Assembly: GCA_032251045.1 (NCBI GenBank)
Contig: JAVVEW010000002.1
Location: forward strand, 38,464 to 102,463
DNA: 64,000 nucleotides
Source of the DNA: JAVVEW01 sp032251045
Lineage (GTDB): Bacteria; Pseudomonadota; Gammaproteobacteria; Methylococcales; Methylomonadaceae
Direction of reading: 5' to 3'
In this document: positions 36,205-44,525 of the stretch, one piece after another
How positions within the stretch are numbered: the stretch's first letter is position 1
Layout of the letters: each line of letters opens with the position of its first letter
Position numbers and translations under genes: made by a program
Notes under the pieces: model-generated
The model's database searches: none
Told to the model about the DNA's origin: nothing
What the model saw: only the letters and a program-made list of their open reading frames with translations

Positions 36205-36276
36205 TCACATTGGAAGCCATAAAACACAGCATGCCAAGGCGATCATACTCTCGTAATTTCGTTTCAATTTATCGTA
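36205..36276 (-). pseudogene. C-terminal tail of an IS5-family transposase
   Basis: On the minus strand a 23-residue peptide ends at a TGA (36205-36207): YDKLKRNYES, then MIALACC and LWLPM. This matches the closing helix typical of IS5-family DDE transposases. An in-frame TGA (36277-36279) lies directly upstream and no more of the gene or its ends can be found. It is a relic in the 306-bp gap between speE and speA, next to the BIME at 36293. Confidence 0.6.
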
Positions 36277-36292
36277 TCACGTTGCTATAGTT

Positions 36293-36368
36293 GTAGGCCG
36301 GATAAGCGTTTAGCGCATCCGGCATTTGGCTAAGGTTACGCCGGATGCGCTCCGCTTATCCGGCCTAC
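36293..36368. repeat. BIME-like pair of inverted REP units
   Basis: Two REP units face each other. The left (36293-36323) runs GTAGGCCGGATAAGCG, a TTTA loop, then GCGCATCCGGC; the right (36340-36368) is its inverse with loop GA-like in place of TTTA. Each is itself a hairpin and the two can also pair with each other. The sequence is strikingly like enterobacterial REPs. It lies between divergent speE and speA, just upstream of the speA leader. No REP-associated transposase (RAYT) is in this window. Confidence 0.85.
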
Positions 36369-36402
36369 AGCTTAAGCGCCAACTTTCCAAAAAGAGGTAT
36401 TT

Positions 36403-38238
36403 GTGTCCGACACCCATTCATCCTGGACGCTTGAAAACGCCGCGCAAGTCTATGGCATTGCCCATTGGGGTGATGGTTTTTTTGCCATTAACGCGAACGG
36501 CCATGTCACCGTCAGACCCGACCCCGAGCGCGAACAACCATTGGATCTTTACCAACTCACCCAGGAGCTGCCTGGACAAAATCTAGGTCTTCCGGTGTTG
36601 CTGCGCTTTACCGATATTCTGCAAACCCGGGTCAGACAGCTACAGCAGGCGTTTGACCGGGCCCGGGCCGACTACCGGTATGCGGGCAGTTACACGCCAA
36701 TTTATCCGATCAAAGTCAATCAGCAGCGGCAAGTCATCGAAAGCTTGTTGTCCGGCGGACAGTTGGGGCTTGAGGCGGGCAGCAAACCGGAACTGTTGGC
36801 GACCCTGGCGCTGTCCCGACACAACTGGATTATCTGTAACGGCTATAAAGACCGCGCCTATATTCGCCTGGCTTTGATCGGTCTGCGCATGGGGCACCGG
36901 GTTTATATTGTCATTGAAAAACCTTCGGAACTGGATTTGATTGTTGAGGAATCGAAAAAACTCGGCATTGCCCCGCTGCTTGGCGTGCGCGTGCGTTTGA
37001 GCAGCATCAGCGCCGGCAAATGGCAGAACACTGGCGGCGAGAAATCTAAATTCGGCCTGCACGCTCAGGAATTGCTGCAACTGATCGATAAGCTGAAAGC
37101 CCACGGACAGCTTGACGCGCTGAAGCTGATGCACTTTCACATGGGTTCGCAAATCGCCAATATTCACGACATCAAAACGGCCCTCACCGAAGCCGGGCAG
37201 TTTTTCGTACAGCTCAATCGGCTGGGCGCCGGCATTAGCATTGTCGATGCCGGCGGCGGTTTGGGGGTGGATTACGAAGGCAGCCGCTCGCGCCGGGATT
37301 GTTCGATGAATTACGGCATCGAGGAGTATGCGCACAACATCGTGCGCACCTTTGCCGAGTTGTGTCATGAGCATAGTCTTATGCCACCGGAAATTCTGAC
37401 CGAATCCGGCCGTGCCCTGACCGCCCATCATGCGGTGCTGATTACCCAGGTCACCGATATTGAATCGCCGCACGCCGTCGATGTTGATCTGAACATCGAG
37501 ACCCGCGGCCAGCTGGCAGAAATCTATCATGACGCCCAGTTTGACCTGTCCCAGGCACATGCCGCGTTCGTGCAAGGCACGCTATCCCTGCCGGAACTGG
37601 CCAAAGCCGAACAAACCCATACCGCCCGCATCGCCTGGTTGAAAAACCGTATCAACCCCAACGACCAGATTCAAGCCGGGATATTTCGGGAACTGAAAGA
37701 AAAACTGGCCGATAAAATTTTCTGTAATTTTTCCCTGTTCCAATCCCTGCCCGACATCTGGGGCATAGACCAGATTTTCCCGATTCTGCCCATTCACCGG
37801 CTGAACGAAGCCCCGACCCGGCGCGGCGTGATTCAGGATTTGACCTGCGATTCCGATGGCCGCATCGACCACTACATCGACAACGGCAATATCGAATCCA
37901 CCCTGCCGATTCATGCCATAACGCCCGATCAACCCTACCTGATCGGCTTTTTCATGGTCGGCGCCTATCAGGAAATTCTCGGTGACATGCACAATCTGTT
38001 CGGCGACACCCACACCCTGGACATCAGCCTGACCGAAACCGGCTACTGTTTCAGCCACCGGCAAACCGGCGAACACGTCCGGGAATTGCTGGATTATGTG
38101 CACATCGACAGCAACGAACTGATGGCGTTATACCAAACTCGACTGGAACAGTATGTCGAAGTGAAAGACCAACGTCAGCAATACCTGAGCGAACTGGAAC
38201 AAGGTTTGAACGCTTACACCTATCTGGAGAAATCATGA
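36403..38238 (+). CDS. speA: Biosynthetic arginine decarboxylase
   Basis: PLP enzyme converting arginine to agmatine for putrescine and spermidine. The product is 611 residues, somewhat short for SpeA (about 630-660). The PLP lysine is in YTPIYPIKVNQQRQVIE, the substrate region in MHFHMGSQIANI, the phosphate loop in VDAGGGLGVDYEGS, and the catalytic Cys in DLTCDSDGRIDHY. The start is GTG at 36403 with AGAGG 5 nt upstream. Its stop overlaps the next gene (ATGA). speB/aguAB needed to convert agmatine is not in the window. Confidence 0.95.
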   Translation: MSDTHSSWTLENAAQVYGIAHWGDGFFAINANGHVTVRPDPEREQPLDLYQLTQELPGQNLGLPVLLRFTDILQTRVRQLQQAFDRARADYRYAGSYTPIYPIKVNQQRQVIESLLSGGQLGLEAGSKPELLATLALSRHNWIICNGYKDRAYIRLALIGLRMGHRVYIVIEKPSELDLIVEESKKLGIAPLLGVRVRLSSISAGKWQNTGGEKSKFGLHAQELLQLIDKLKAHGQLDALKLMHFHMGSQIANIHDIKTALTEAGQFFVQLNRLGAGISIVDAGGGLGVDYEGSRSRRDCSMNYGIEEYAHNIVRTFAELCHEHSLMPPEILTESGRALTAHHAVLITQVTDIESPHAVDVDLNIETRGQLAEIYHDAQFDLSQAHAAFVQGTLSLPELAKAEQTHTARIAWLKNRINPNDQIQAGIFRELKEKLADKIFCNFSLFQSLPDIWGIDQIFPILPIHRLNEAPTRRGVIQDLTCDSDGRIDHYIDNGNIESTLPIHAITPDQPYLIGFFMVGAYQEILGDMHNLFGDTHTLDISLTETGYCFSHRQTGEHVRELLDYVHIDSNELMALYQTRLEQYVEVKDQRQQYLSELEQGLNAYTYLEKS

Positions 38239-39104
38239 ATACCGGCTTAATTGGCCTAGGCGCCATGGGCGAAGGCATGGCCAGAAATCTGGCCAAGGCG
38301 GGCTATTTGACCGGCGTCTACAACCGCAGTGCCGAAAAAGCGAACAACCTGGCGGCGGCACTCGATCTGTGTGGGTTTCAAACCATCAGCGAGCTGGCCG
38401 CCTCGGTTGACGTGCTGTTGACCTGCGTCAGTGAAGACAGTGACGTGCTGGAAGTCATCAACGCCGCCGCGCCTTATCTAAAATCCGGCTCGGTGGTGGT
38501 TGATTGTTCAACCGTCAGCGCCGATACCGCAAGAGCGGCTGCACATCTGTTGGCCCGATATGACGTGCATTTTCTGGACGCGCCGGTGTCCGGTGGCGTG
38601 GAAGGCGCACGTCAAGGCACGCTGGCGATGATGGTCGGCGGTGATGCCAAGGTACTGGAACGGGTAACACCGGTGCTTTCGGCCATCGCCACCCGCATCA
38701 GCCACATGGGCGACACCGGCGCGGGCCAGGCCACCAAAGCGGTCAATCAAATCATGGCCGCCGGCATCAATCAGGCGGTGACTGAGGCGTTAAGCTTTGC
38801 TCAAGCGCTTGATTTACCCATGGATAAAGTTATCGACGTGGTTTCAGGTGGCGCCGCCGGTAACTGGTTTCTGGAACACAGAGGCCCCAGCATGAGCCAG
38901 GGCCGTTTTGCGCCGGGTTTCAAACTGCAACTGCATGCCAAAGATTTACGCATCTGCCGGGCCATGGCCGACAGCAAAAGCATCGCCCTGCCCTTGACGG
39001 CACAAACTTTGGACGATTACCAGCGCTTGATTGAACAAGGTTTCGGTGATGAAGATATTTCGGCACTGTTTCGGCTGAAAGCCGCACTAAGCGCTCACGC
39101 TTGA
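38235..39104 (+). CDS. Beta-hydroxyacid dehydrogenase (GarR/GlxR type)
   Basis: A 289-residue NAD(P)-dependent enzyme of the 3-hydroxyisobutyrate/tartronate semialdehyde reductase family. The Rossmann loop is GLIGLGAMGEGMARNLAKAG, with substrate motif FLDAPVSGGVEGA and the catalytic lysine in GQATKAVNQIM. NRS after the second strand (VYNRSAEK) favours NADP (family knowledge). Candidate substrates are tartronate or succinate semialdehyde; sequence alone does not decide. It is translationally coupled to speA. Confidence 0.88.
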   Translation: MNTGLIGLGAMGEGMARNLAKAGYLTGVYNRSAEKANNLAAALDLCGFQTISELAASVDVLLTCVSEDSDVLEVINAAAPYLKSGSVVVDCSTVSADTARAAAHLLARYDVHFLDAPVSGGVEGARQGTLAMMVGGDAKVLERVTPVLSAIATRISHMGDTGAGQATKAVNQIMAAGINQAVTEALSFAQALDLPMDKVIDVVSGGAAGNWFLEHRGPSMSQGRFAPGFKLQLHAKDLRICRAMADSKSIALPLTAQTLDDYQRLIEQGFGDEDISALFRLKAALSAHA

Positions 39105-39113
39105 AAGACGTTC

Positions 39114-39147
39114 TGTCGAAGGCACCCTGCTGGGAGTGCCTCCGACA
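39114..39147. repeat. Intergenic hairpin
   Basis: TGTCGAAGGCAC and GTGCCTCCGACA pair over 12 bp with one mismatch and a 10-nt loop. It lies between the convergent dehydrogenase gene and mtnP. There is no T run, so it may be a repeat unit or an mRNA 3' stabiliser rather than a terminator. Confidence 0.5.
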
Positions 39148-39245
39148 AGTAATCCCCTTTACCCAAGAGGGGCGCCGGTAAAGCCGAGCCGCTGCGAAAA
39201 CCAGGCAGCTCCGTTACGACGGTGAACGCTTCAGCCGAAAACTGC

Positions 39246-39989
39246 TTAAGCGGCTTGCCGGCAAAATTGCGTGATAACGCGCTCAGCCGCCGTCATCGCT
39301 TGCTTAAGATACGCTTCGATGCTGGCCATGCTGATTTCCCCTTCAGTTTTACCTGCCGCCCAATTGGCCACCAGGGCGATACTGGCATAGGCCATGCCTT
39401 GCTCACGCGCCAACACCGCTTCGGGCATGGCAGTCATGCCGACCAGGTCACAGCCATCACGCTCAAGACGACGAATTTCCGCCGCGGTTTCCAGGCGCGG
39501 ACCTTGGGTTACGCCGTAAACGCCTTGTTCAATCATATCCACGCCCGCCTCATGCGCTGCGGCCAGCAAGGCTTGTCGCAGCTCGGCGCTGTAGGGCTGG
39601 GTAAAATCCACATGTGTGACCTCAGCCAGATGATCGTCAAAAAAAGTCTGCGCTCGGCCATAGCTGTAATCGATCAGTTGATCGGGTACCGCCAGGCATC
39701 CAGGCGCCATGCGCTCGGTAATTCCACCTACTGCGGCCAGCGCGATGATCGCATCGACGCCAAGTTGCTTAAGTCCATGAATATTAGCGCGATAATTGAT
39801 TTTATGCGGAGGCAAGGTGTGCGGGCTGCCATGCCGGGCCAATACAATCACCGGCAAACCGGCCAACTCACCGGTAATATAATCGGCCGAGGGTGCGCCA
39901 TACGGCGTATCCAGGGCTACTGGATGAGGGTGTTCGATCAATTCGCTGGCGGCAAAGCCGGTGCCGCCAATAATGGCATAACGGTTCAT
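39246..39989 (-). CDS. S-methyl-5'-thioinosine phosphorylase
   Basis: A 247-residue PNP/MTAP-family phosphorylase: AIIGGTGF, the phosphate site RHGSPHTLPPHKINYRANI and GPRLETAAEIRRL are present. Its combination with a phosphoribosyltransferase and nagZ matches the Pseudomonas PA3004-PA3005 neighbourhood, where the first gene is a methylthioinosine phosphorylase. MTA phosphorylase is the alternative. Either way it salvages the methylthio product of SpeE, whose gene is 3 kb away. It follows the hpt-like gene by 9 bp. Confidence 0.8.
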   Translation of the reverse strand: MNRYAIIGGTGFAASELIEHPHPVALDTPYGAPSADYITGELAGLPVIVLARHGSPHTLPPHKINYRANIHGLKQLGVDAIIALAAVGGITERMAPGCLAVPDQLIDYSYGRAQTFFDDHLAEVTHVDFTQPYSAELRQALLAAAHEAGVDMIEQGVYGVTQGPRLETAAEIRRLERDGCDLVGMTAMPEAVLAREQGMAYASIALVANWAAGKTEGEISMASIEAYLKQAMTAAERVITQFCRQAA

Positions 39990-39998
39990 GACATGTCC

Positions 39999-40550
39999 TT
40001 AAAGATTAACGCAGGCATAAATACCCGGCATGTTACGTAGATAGCCTTTGTAATCCAGCCCATAACCAAACAAGTATCGATCATCGGTAGCCAGACCAAC
40101 AAAATCGGCTTGAATAGGTTTGCTCTGGGCCAGCTGTTTTTCCACTAACACCGCGCTGAATACCGCCTGTGCGCCGTGCTGACGGCAATAGTCAACCACC
40201 GCATGCAAGGTGATGCCATGGTCGAGAATATCATCGACCACCAGCACCGTGCGTCCCGCCAGTGGCGTGCCCGGCTCCACTTTCCAGGTCAGGTTGTCCT
40301 GACCTGTAGTTTGATTGTGATATCGACTCACCATCACGCTGTCCAAGGTTAGCGGCATGGTCAGGCGTGTAAGCAAATGGCCCGTGGTGATAATGCCGCC
40401 ATTGAGTACCGATAACACCAATGGATTAAGGTCTGTCAGTTGTTGATTGATCGCAGCGGCCAATGTGTCCAGCGCCGCTTCAACCTGGTGCTGGGCATAC
40501 AAACAGTCGGCGGTAACACGAACCTGTTCAATTTCATCGAGTAAGGTCAT
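39999..40550 (-). CDS. Hypoxanthine-guanine phosphoribosyltransferase family
   Basis: A 183-residue type I PRTase. The PRPP loop is TVLVVDDILDHGITLHAV and the N-terminal region has VLSVLNGGIITTGHLL. Together with the adjacent methylthioinosine phosphorylase it would capture the released hypoxanthine as IMP (inference from context). The start overlaps nagZ by 4 nt. Hpt is the likeliest name, but guanine or xanthine use cannot be excluded. Confidence 0.85.
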   Translation of the reverse strand: MTLLDEIEQVRVTADCLYAQHQVEAALDTLAAAINQQLTDLNPLVLSVLNGGIITTGHLLTRLTMPLTLDSVMVSRYHNQTTGQDNLTWKVEPGTPLAGRTVLVVDDILDHGITLHAVVDYCRQHGAQAVFSAVLVEKQLAQSKPIQADFVGLATDDRYLFGYGLDYKGYLRNMPGIYACVNL

Positions 40551-41587
40551 AAAGTCAATTGCATCAGTTGTTGTCGGGTCGTTTGCCAGCGTGGATTATC
40601 CGCCAGACTGGCCCATGAAAAAACGCGGGTCGCCTGTAACGCCGCCAAACGTCGTTGGCGTTGCGCGTCTTGCTGTACGGGCAAGCCTTCCAGCACCTGC
40701 CAGGCAGCGTCCGGCGCATTCAAAACCAACACCATATCACAGCCAGCCATCAGTGCGGTTTGCGCCCGGCTCAGGTAATCACCACCGATCGCCGCGCCGG
40801 CCATGCTTAAATCATCACTGAAAATCGCACCGGTGAAGTTCAGTTGTTGACGCAACACCTGGCTAAGCCAAATACTGGAAAAACCAGCCGGTTGCTCATC
40901 CACGCAGGCATACACCACATGCGCGGGCATTATGCCTTCAAGCCCCGAGCCGATGAGTTGCTGAAACGGCACAAAGTCGCGTTCAGACAACGCATCCAAC
41001 GCTCTGTGATCGACTGGCAAAGTCAAATGCGAATCCGCCGCCACCCCACCATGGCCAGGAAAATGCTTGCCCACACCGGCCATGCCAGCCTCGCGCAAGC
41101 CCCGATAAAATGCCAATGCACGCTGGCTACAGCGTTCGGCGTCGTTACCAAAAGCCCGGTCGCCAATAATCGCGCTGATACCACAATCCACATCCAGCAC
41201 CGGCGCGAAACTGAAATCCACATCCACACAGCGCAGCTCCGCCGCCAACAGCCAACCGGCATCGGACAATAACGTCAGATCATCCGGGTAACTGGCTGCG
41301 GCAGGCAAGCGGGTAAAACCGGTTTGAAAACGCTGCACCCGCCCCCCTTCCTGATCAACTGCGATCAATAATGGTGCATCTCTCGCGCCACGAATTTGTG
41401 AAACCAGGTCAGCGACTTGCGCGGCATTCTGAAAGTTACGAGCAAATAAAATCACGCCGCCAACATTAGGGTGTCGGATTTTTTCCAGCTCCTGCCGAGT
41501 CGGGTAAAGACCTTCTAAGTCGATCATTACCGGGCCAATAATGGGAAGATTTGTTAAAGTTTCATTCACAGTCAAGGTCTGGGCCAT
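40547..41587 (-). CDS. nagZ: Beta-N-acetylhexosaminidase NagZ
   Basis: Cytoplasmic glycoside hydrolase family 3 enzyme that removes GlcNAc from anhydro-muropeptides during cell-wall recycling. The product is 346 residues with KHFPGHGGVAADSHLTLP (catalytic His-Asp dyad loop) and the nucleophile in IFSDDLSMAGA. AVDQEGGRVQRF is the third family motif. It is first in the minus-strand trio nagZ-hpt-mtnP and divergent from the FliL-like gene. Confidence 0.95.
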   Translation of the reverse strand: MAQTLTVNETLTNLPIIGPVMIDLEGLYPTRQELEKIRHPNVGGVILFARNFQNAAQVADLVSQIRGARDAPLLIAVDQEGGRVQRFQTGFTRLPAAASYPDDLTLLSDAGWLLAAELRCVDVDFSFAPVLDVDCGISAIIGDRAFGNDAERCSQRALAFYRGLREAGMAGVGKHFPGHGGVAADSHLTLPVDHRALDALSERDFVPFQQLIGSGLEGIMPAHVVYACVDEQPAGFSSIWLSQVLRQQLNFTGAIFSDDLSMAGAAIGGDYLSRAQTALMAGCDMVLVLNAPDAAWQVLEGLPVQQDAQRQRRLAALQATRVFSWASLADNPRWQTTRQQLMQLTL

Positions 41588-41673
41588 TAAAATATCGTGC
41601 TCTGACGAAAAAGGTTTGTCAGGCGTTCCTTATGGGAACGGTTAATTTTGAGTCATTATAGGAGAGGCTGAGC

Positions 41674-42063
41674 GTGCGTGTCAGTGTATTATTATTCGCG
41701 TTGTTATGGATGTTGCCCGTATTCGCTGCCGATGAAGAAAGTAGCGCTCCGGCTATCGAATACGTCGCCATGGACCCTAAATTCACCCTGAACCTGGCTG
41801 GACGAAAGAAATATCTGATGATCGATGTGCAGTTGCAGGTTGAAGGCGAGCAAAATATTGAAAAGATTAAAAAACACATGCCCGCGTTGCGTCATGCGCT
41901 GATCATGCTGTTCTCCGGTCGCAATGCTGAAGACTTGGCCACCATGGATCAGCGCGAGGCGTTACGCAAGGAAACCGCAGCCGCTATCCGCGAAACTCTG
42001 GATAAATATGGCAACAGTGACGGCTTCCGTGATGTTTTTTTCAGTGATTTTCTGCTGAACTGA
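41674..42063 (+). CDS. FliL-like periplasmic protein
   Basis: A 129-residue protein of the FliL family (YVAMDPKFTLNLAGRKKYLMIDVQL and C-terminal VFFSDFLLN). Start is GTG at 41674 with AGGAGAGG upstream. The N-terminus MRVSVLLFALLWMLPVFAAD looks like a cleavable signal peptide, not the retained membrane anchor of true FliL, and the gene is far from any flagellar operon here. A stator-related or unrelated periplasmic role is possible. Second motility-linked orphan in the window after fliW. Confidence 0.75.
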   Translation: MRVSVLLFALLWMLPVFAADEESSAPAIEYVAMDPKFTLNLAGRKKYLMIDVQLQVEGEQNIEKIKKHMPALRHALIMLFSGRNAEDLATMDQREALRKETAAAIRETLDKYGNSDGFRDVFFSDFLLN

Positions 42064-42102
42064 ACGAATAATGGTAACCCGGCCAAGGCTTTATTGGCGT
42101 AT

Positions 42103-42121
42103 CCGTTCACAGCCATAACGG
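42103..42121. repeat. Small hairpin with CACAGCC loop
   Basis: CCGTT-CACAGCCAT-AACGG: a 5-bp stem with a loop containing CACAGCC. The same loop recurs at 60011-60032 with a longer stem (CACCGT/ACGGTG), and CCGTTCACAAC is found at 10800-10810. Likely copies of a dispersed short repeat. Confidence 0.4.
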
Positions 42122-42169
42122 TGCCAGGCTGTTTAGCCAAGACTTGACCAGCATGGATGCCATGAGAGC

Positions 42170-42607
42170 TCACACGGATGTATTTACAGCGCCTCTTAGT
42201 TGTAAGGCCTGTTTCAGTTCAGCGACCTGATCGGCTATTTGAGCCTCGGAATAGCGCTCCCGCGTCGCATGACTCCAAACCGTTTCCGGCCAGGCGCAGT
42301 CACCCTGATAGCGTACGACATGATGGATATGCAGCTGCGGAACTTTATTGCCAATGCTGGCTATATTCAGCTTGTCAGGCTGAAAAATGGCCTGCAAGCG
42401 TTCAGCCAGCCAACAGGATTCATCCATCAGCTGCAAACGCTGCTGCTGATTGAGCTGATAGATCTCGCGAATGTCAGGCACCTTTGGCACCAACACCAAC
42501 CAAGGGAAGCGCCGCTCATTCAGCAACAACAAATGGCTTAACGTAAACTCGGTTACGAATGCGCAGTCTTGCGCTAACTGGGGATGTAATTGAAAAGTCA
42601 TGGTCAT
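42170..42607 (-). CDS. HIT-family hydrolase
   Basis: A histidine-triad protein of about 145 residues. The triad region reads QLHIHHVVRYQGD, with the first two histidines in place and the third position shifted relative to HxHxH. NERRFPWLVLVPKVPDI is typical of the proteobacterial HIT subgroup annotated as nucleotide hydrolases. I take the ATG at 42607 (MTMTFQLHPQ); a TTG four codons earlier is less likely. Monocistronic and divergent from the next gene. Confidence 0.82.
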   Translation of the reverse strand: MTMTFQLHPQLAQDCAFVTEFTLSHLLLLNERRFPWLVLVPKVPDIREIYQLNQQQRLQLMDESCWLAERLQAIFQPDKLNIASIGNKVPQLHIHHVVRYQGDCAWPETVWSHATRERYSEAQIADQVAELKQALQLRGAVNTSV

Positions 42608-42682
42608 TTTCGCTGGCAAACGTTATACACAATGGCATCTGCAACCTGGACGCCTTTTTTCATTGTACTTTAAGAAACCGTC

Positions 42683-43714
42683 ATGTCTGTGAATGCGCCC
42701 CACCCCCCAGCCTTAGCCATTTCCTTCCGGGGGCTTTTAGCGTTATATCTGATCGTACCCTTGTGCTGGCTGCTCTATGCCGTTGACCAACGTTGGTTTG
42801 CCGGGCATCTGATCAATAACCTGCCACGCACGCCTGAATATTTTTTCATTCTGCAAATCATTTTCGGCACCCCGCATATTATCGCCAGCAACCTGATCAT
42901 GGTCGGCCATGCCGATTACTGGCAATACTATCGGAGCAAGCTGATGAAAATGACAGTGTTTTTAGCGCTCGTCTTTGGCCTGGGCAGCGTGCTTCTACCG
43001 TACTGGGTTTTGTATGCAGTGGTCGCCTTGTGGACTATTTTGCATGTACTCAAGCAACAATACGGCATTGCGCGTGGTGCCTGCCGCTTGCCGAACAGCG
43101 GTTTTTATGCACTGCTCACGCTGAGCGTGCTGGCCGGTTTTTTAACCTATCTGGGCATTTTTGTTGATTATCGCCTGCCGGAAACCTATGTAGGCCTGCT
43201 ACAAACCAGTATCGGTGTACTTTGTTCAGCATTGGTCTTGATAGCCATCTGGCTGAGTCGAACCGTCACCCGGCCTTTGGCCATCGGCTTCTTATGGGTT
43301 AACCCCATTATGATTGTCAGCAGTTACTTGCTGTATCTTGAAGGCTATTATTTGCTGGCGATTCTGGCACCGCGCCTGATTCATGACTTAACCGCCTACT
43401 ATGTCTATCTGTGCCATGATTTCAATCGCCATCACCGGCACCCGGATAACCGCCTCTATCAACTGGCCCAAAGTCTACGCATCCCAACCTTGCTGGTATT
43501 ACCCGCGCTGTCGATTGCTCTGGCGCTGGTGCTGCAAAATTATGCCGACGCCTGGCTAGCCTGGCTTTCCGGCAACCTGTTCGCCCATCCGGTGCAAAAA
43601 ATCTCCAGCCTGGGCATTATTGGCTACCTGGCCTTGATGCACTATTACACCGAAGCGTTCACCTGGAAACACAATTCACCATATCGGCGTTACCTTAGCT
43701 TCAAGCTTGACTGA
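42683..43714 (+). CDS. Histidine-rich polytopic membrane protein
   Basis: A 343-residue protein with about eight membrane helices. I do not recognise its family. Histidines are arranged in short motifs at or within helices: GTPHIIAS (H65), GHADYW (H76), ILHVLKQQYGIARG (H121), LIHDLTAYYVYLCHD (H234, H245), NRHHRHPD (H250 onward) and MHYYTEAFTWKH (H320, H330). Such spacing resembles membrane di-iron or Brp/Blh-type enzymes, but no specific family signature is complete. It is divergent from the HIT gene and convergent with the phosphoesterase. Confidence 0.7.
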   Translation: MSVNAPHPPALAISFRGLLALYLIVPLCWLLYAVDQRWFAGHLINNLPRTPEYFFILQIIFGTPHIIASNLIMVGHADYWQYYRSKLMKMTVFLALVFGLGSVLLPYWVLYAVVALWTILHVLKQQYGIARGACRLPNSGFYALLTLSVLAGFLTYLGIFVDYRLPETYVGLLQTSIGVLCSALVLIAIWLSRTVTRPLAIGFLWVNPIMIVSSYLLYLEGYYLLAILAPRLIHDLTAYYVYLCHDFNRHHRHPDNRLYQLAQSLRIPTLLVLPALSIALALVLQNYADAWLAWLSGNLFAHPVQKISSLGIIGYLALMHYYTEAFTWKHNSPYRRYLSFKLD

Positions 43715-43728
43715 GTTTCCAGCACCCT

Positions 43729-44457
43729 TCAAAGCTCGATACATTTGTTAATGTCAAACTGCTCGACCAGCTTGTTTGGATAATAACCCCGAGGGTTACA
43801 CAGAATACGTGTATCGGCAATACGGTAATCCACCACACTGTGGATATGACCATGAAACCAGGCATCGATATCGTATTCGTGCATCAAGGCTTTAAGGTCG
43901 GTGCAATAGGCAAATTTCTTGGTCATGCGGGGCGATTTATCCCAACTCCATTCTGATGGCGCATGATGCGTGATCACCACCGTTTTGCCTGGAAACGAGG
44001 CGGTTAACACCTCACGCAACCAGGCGGTTGCGCAGTGATTCAGATCCCGAAACTGTTCCATATTAAACGCCTGATTCTGGTAGCTGATTTTTTTGAAATC
44101 GTTAAGCCGGTGATTTAGCTTCTCGGCTGTCTCCGGCCCATTACTGTAGATATCCGCCCACAACGTACAGCCGATAAAACGAATATCCCGATACACCCAT
44201 ACCGCCTGTTCCAGAAAATTGACGCTGCTGTCAGCGCAGACTTGTTGCAGCTCCACCAGCGCCTGTTGATGCTCACGATCATAAAACTCATGATTTCCGG
44301 CGACATAGATCACCGGTTTGCCCAGGCTTTTCAGCCACTCGCAGCCTTGATGATGCAAGCCGATATCGCCAGCGGCAATCACTAACTCAGCATCGTTAGC
44401 CGGCATGGCCTGCGGACCGAACTCCAGATGCAAATCGGAAAAATAATTGATCTTCAT
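43729..44457 (-). CDS. Calcineurin-like metallophosphoesterase
   Basis: A 242-residue cytoplasmic enzyme with all five metal motifs: FSDLHLEFG, AAGDIGLH, VAGNHEFYD, ITHHAPSEWS and HGHIHSVVDY. It belongs to the general calcineurin-like group; the substrate is unknown. It is single-gene, convergent to the membrane protein and divergent from ispG. Confidence 0.9.
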   Translation of the reverse strand: MKINYFSDLHLEFGPQAMPANDAELVIAAGDIGLHHQGCEWLKSLGKPVIYVAGNHEFYDREHQQALVELQQVCADSSVNFLEQAVWVYRDIRFIGCTLWADIYSNGPETAEKLNHRLNDFKKISYQNQAFNMEQFRDLNHCATAWLREVLTASFPGKTVVITHHAPSEWSWDKSPRMTKKFAYCTDLKALMHEYDIDAWFHGHIHSVVDYRIADTRILCNPRGYYPNKLVEQFDINKCIEL

Positions 44458-44525
44458 ATTTTTTAACGTTACTCGGTTAATGCTATCATTTTGCCATTGT
44501 ACCGTTACTTTGAGAGATTAAAGCC

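Noticed and set aside
36640..37575. 311-codon frame opposite speA
   Set aside because: Fully antisense to a well-supported enzyme; no ribosome site or motif.
39222..40040. 272-codon frame opposite the methylthioinosine phosphorylase
   Set aside because: Shadow of a conserved gene; residues look like reverse translation of its codons.
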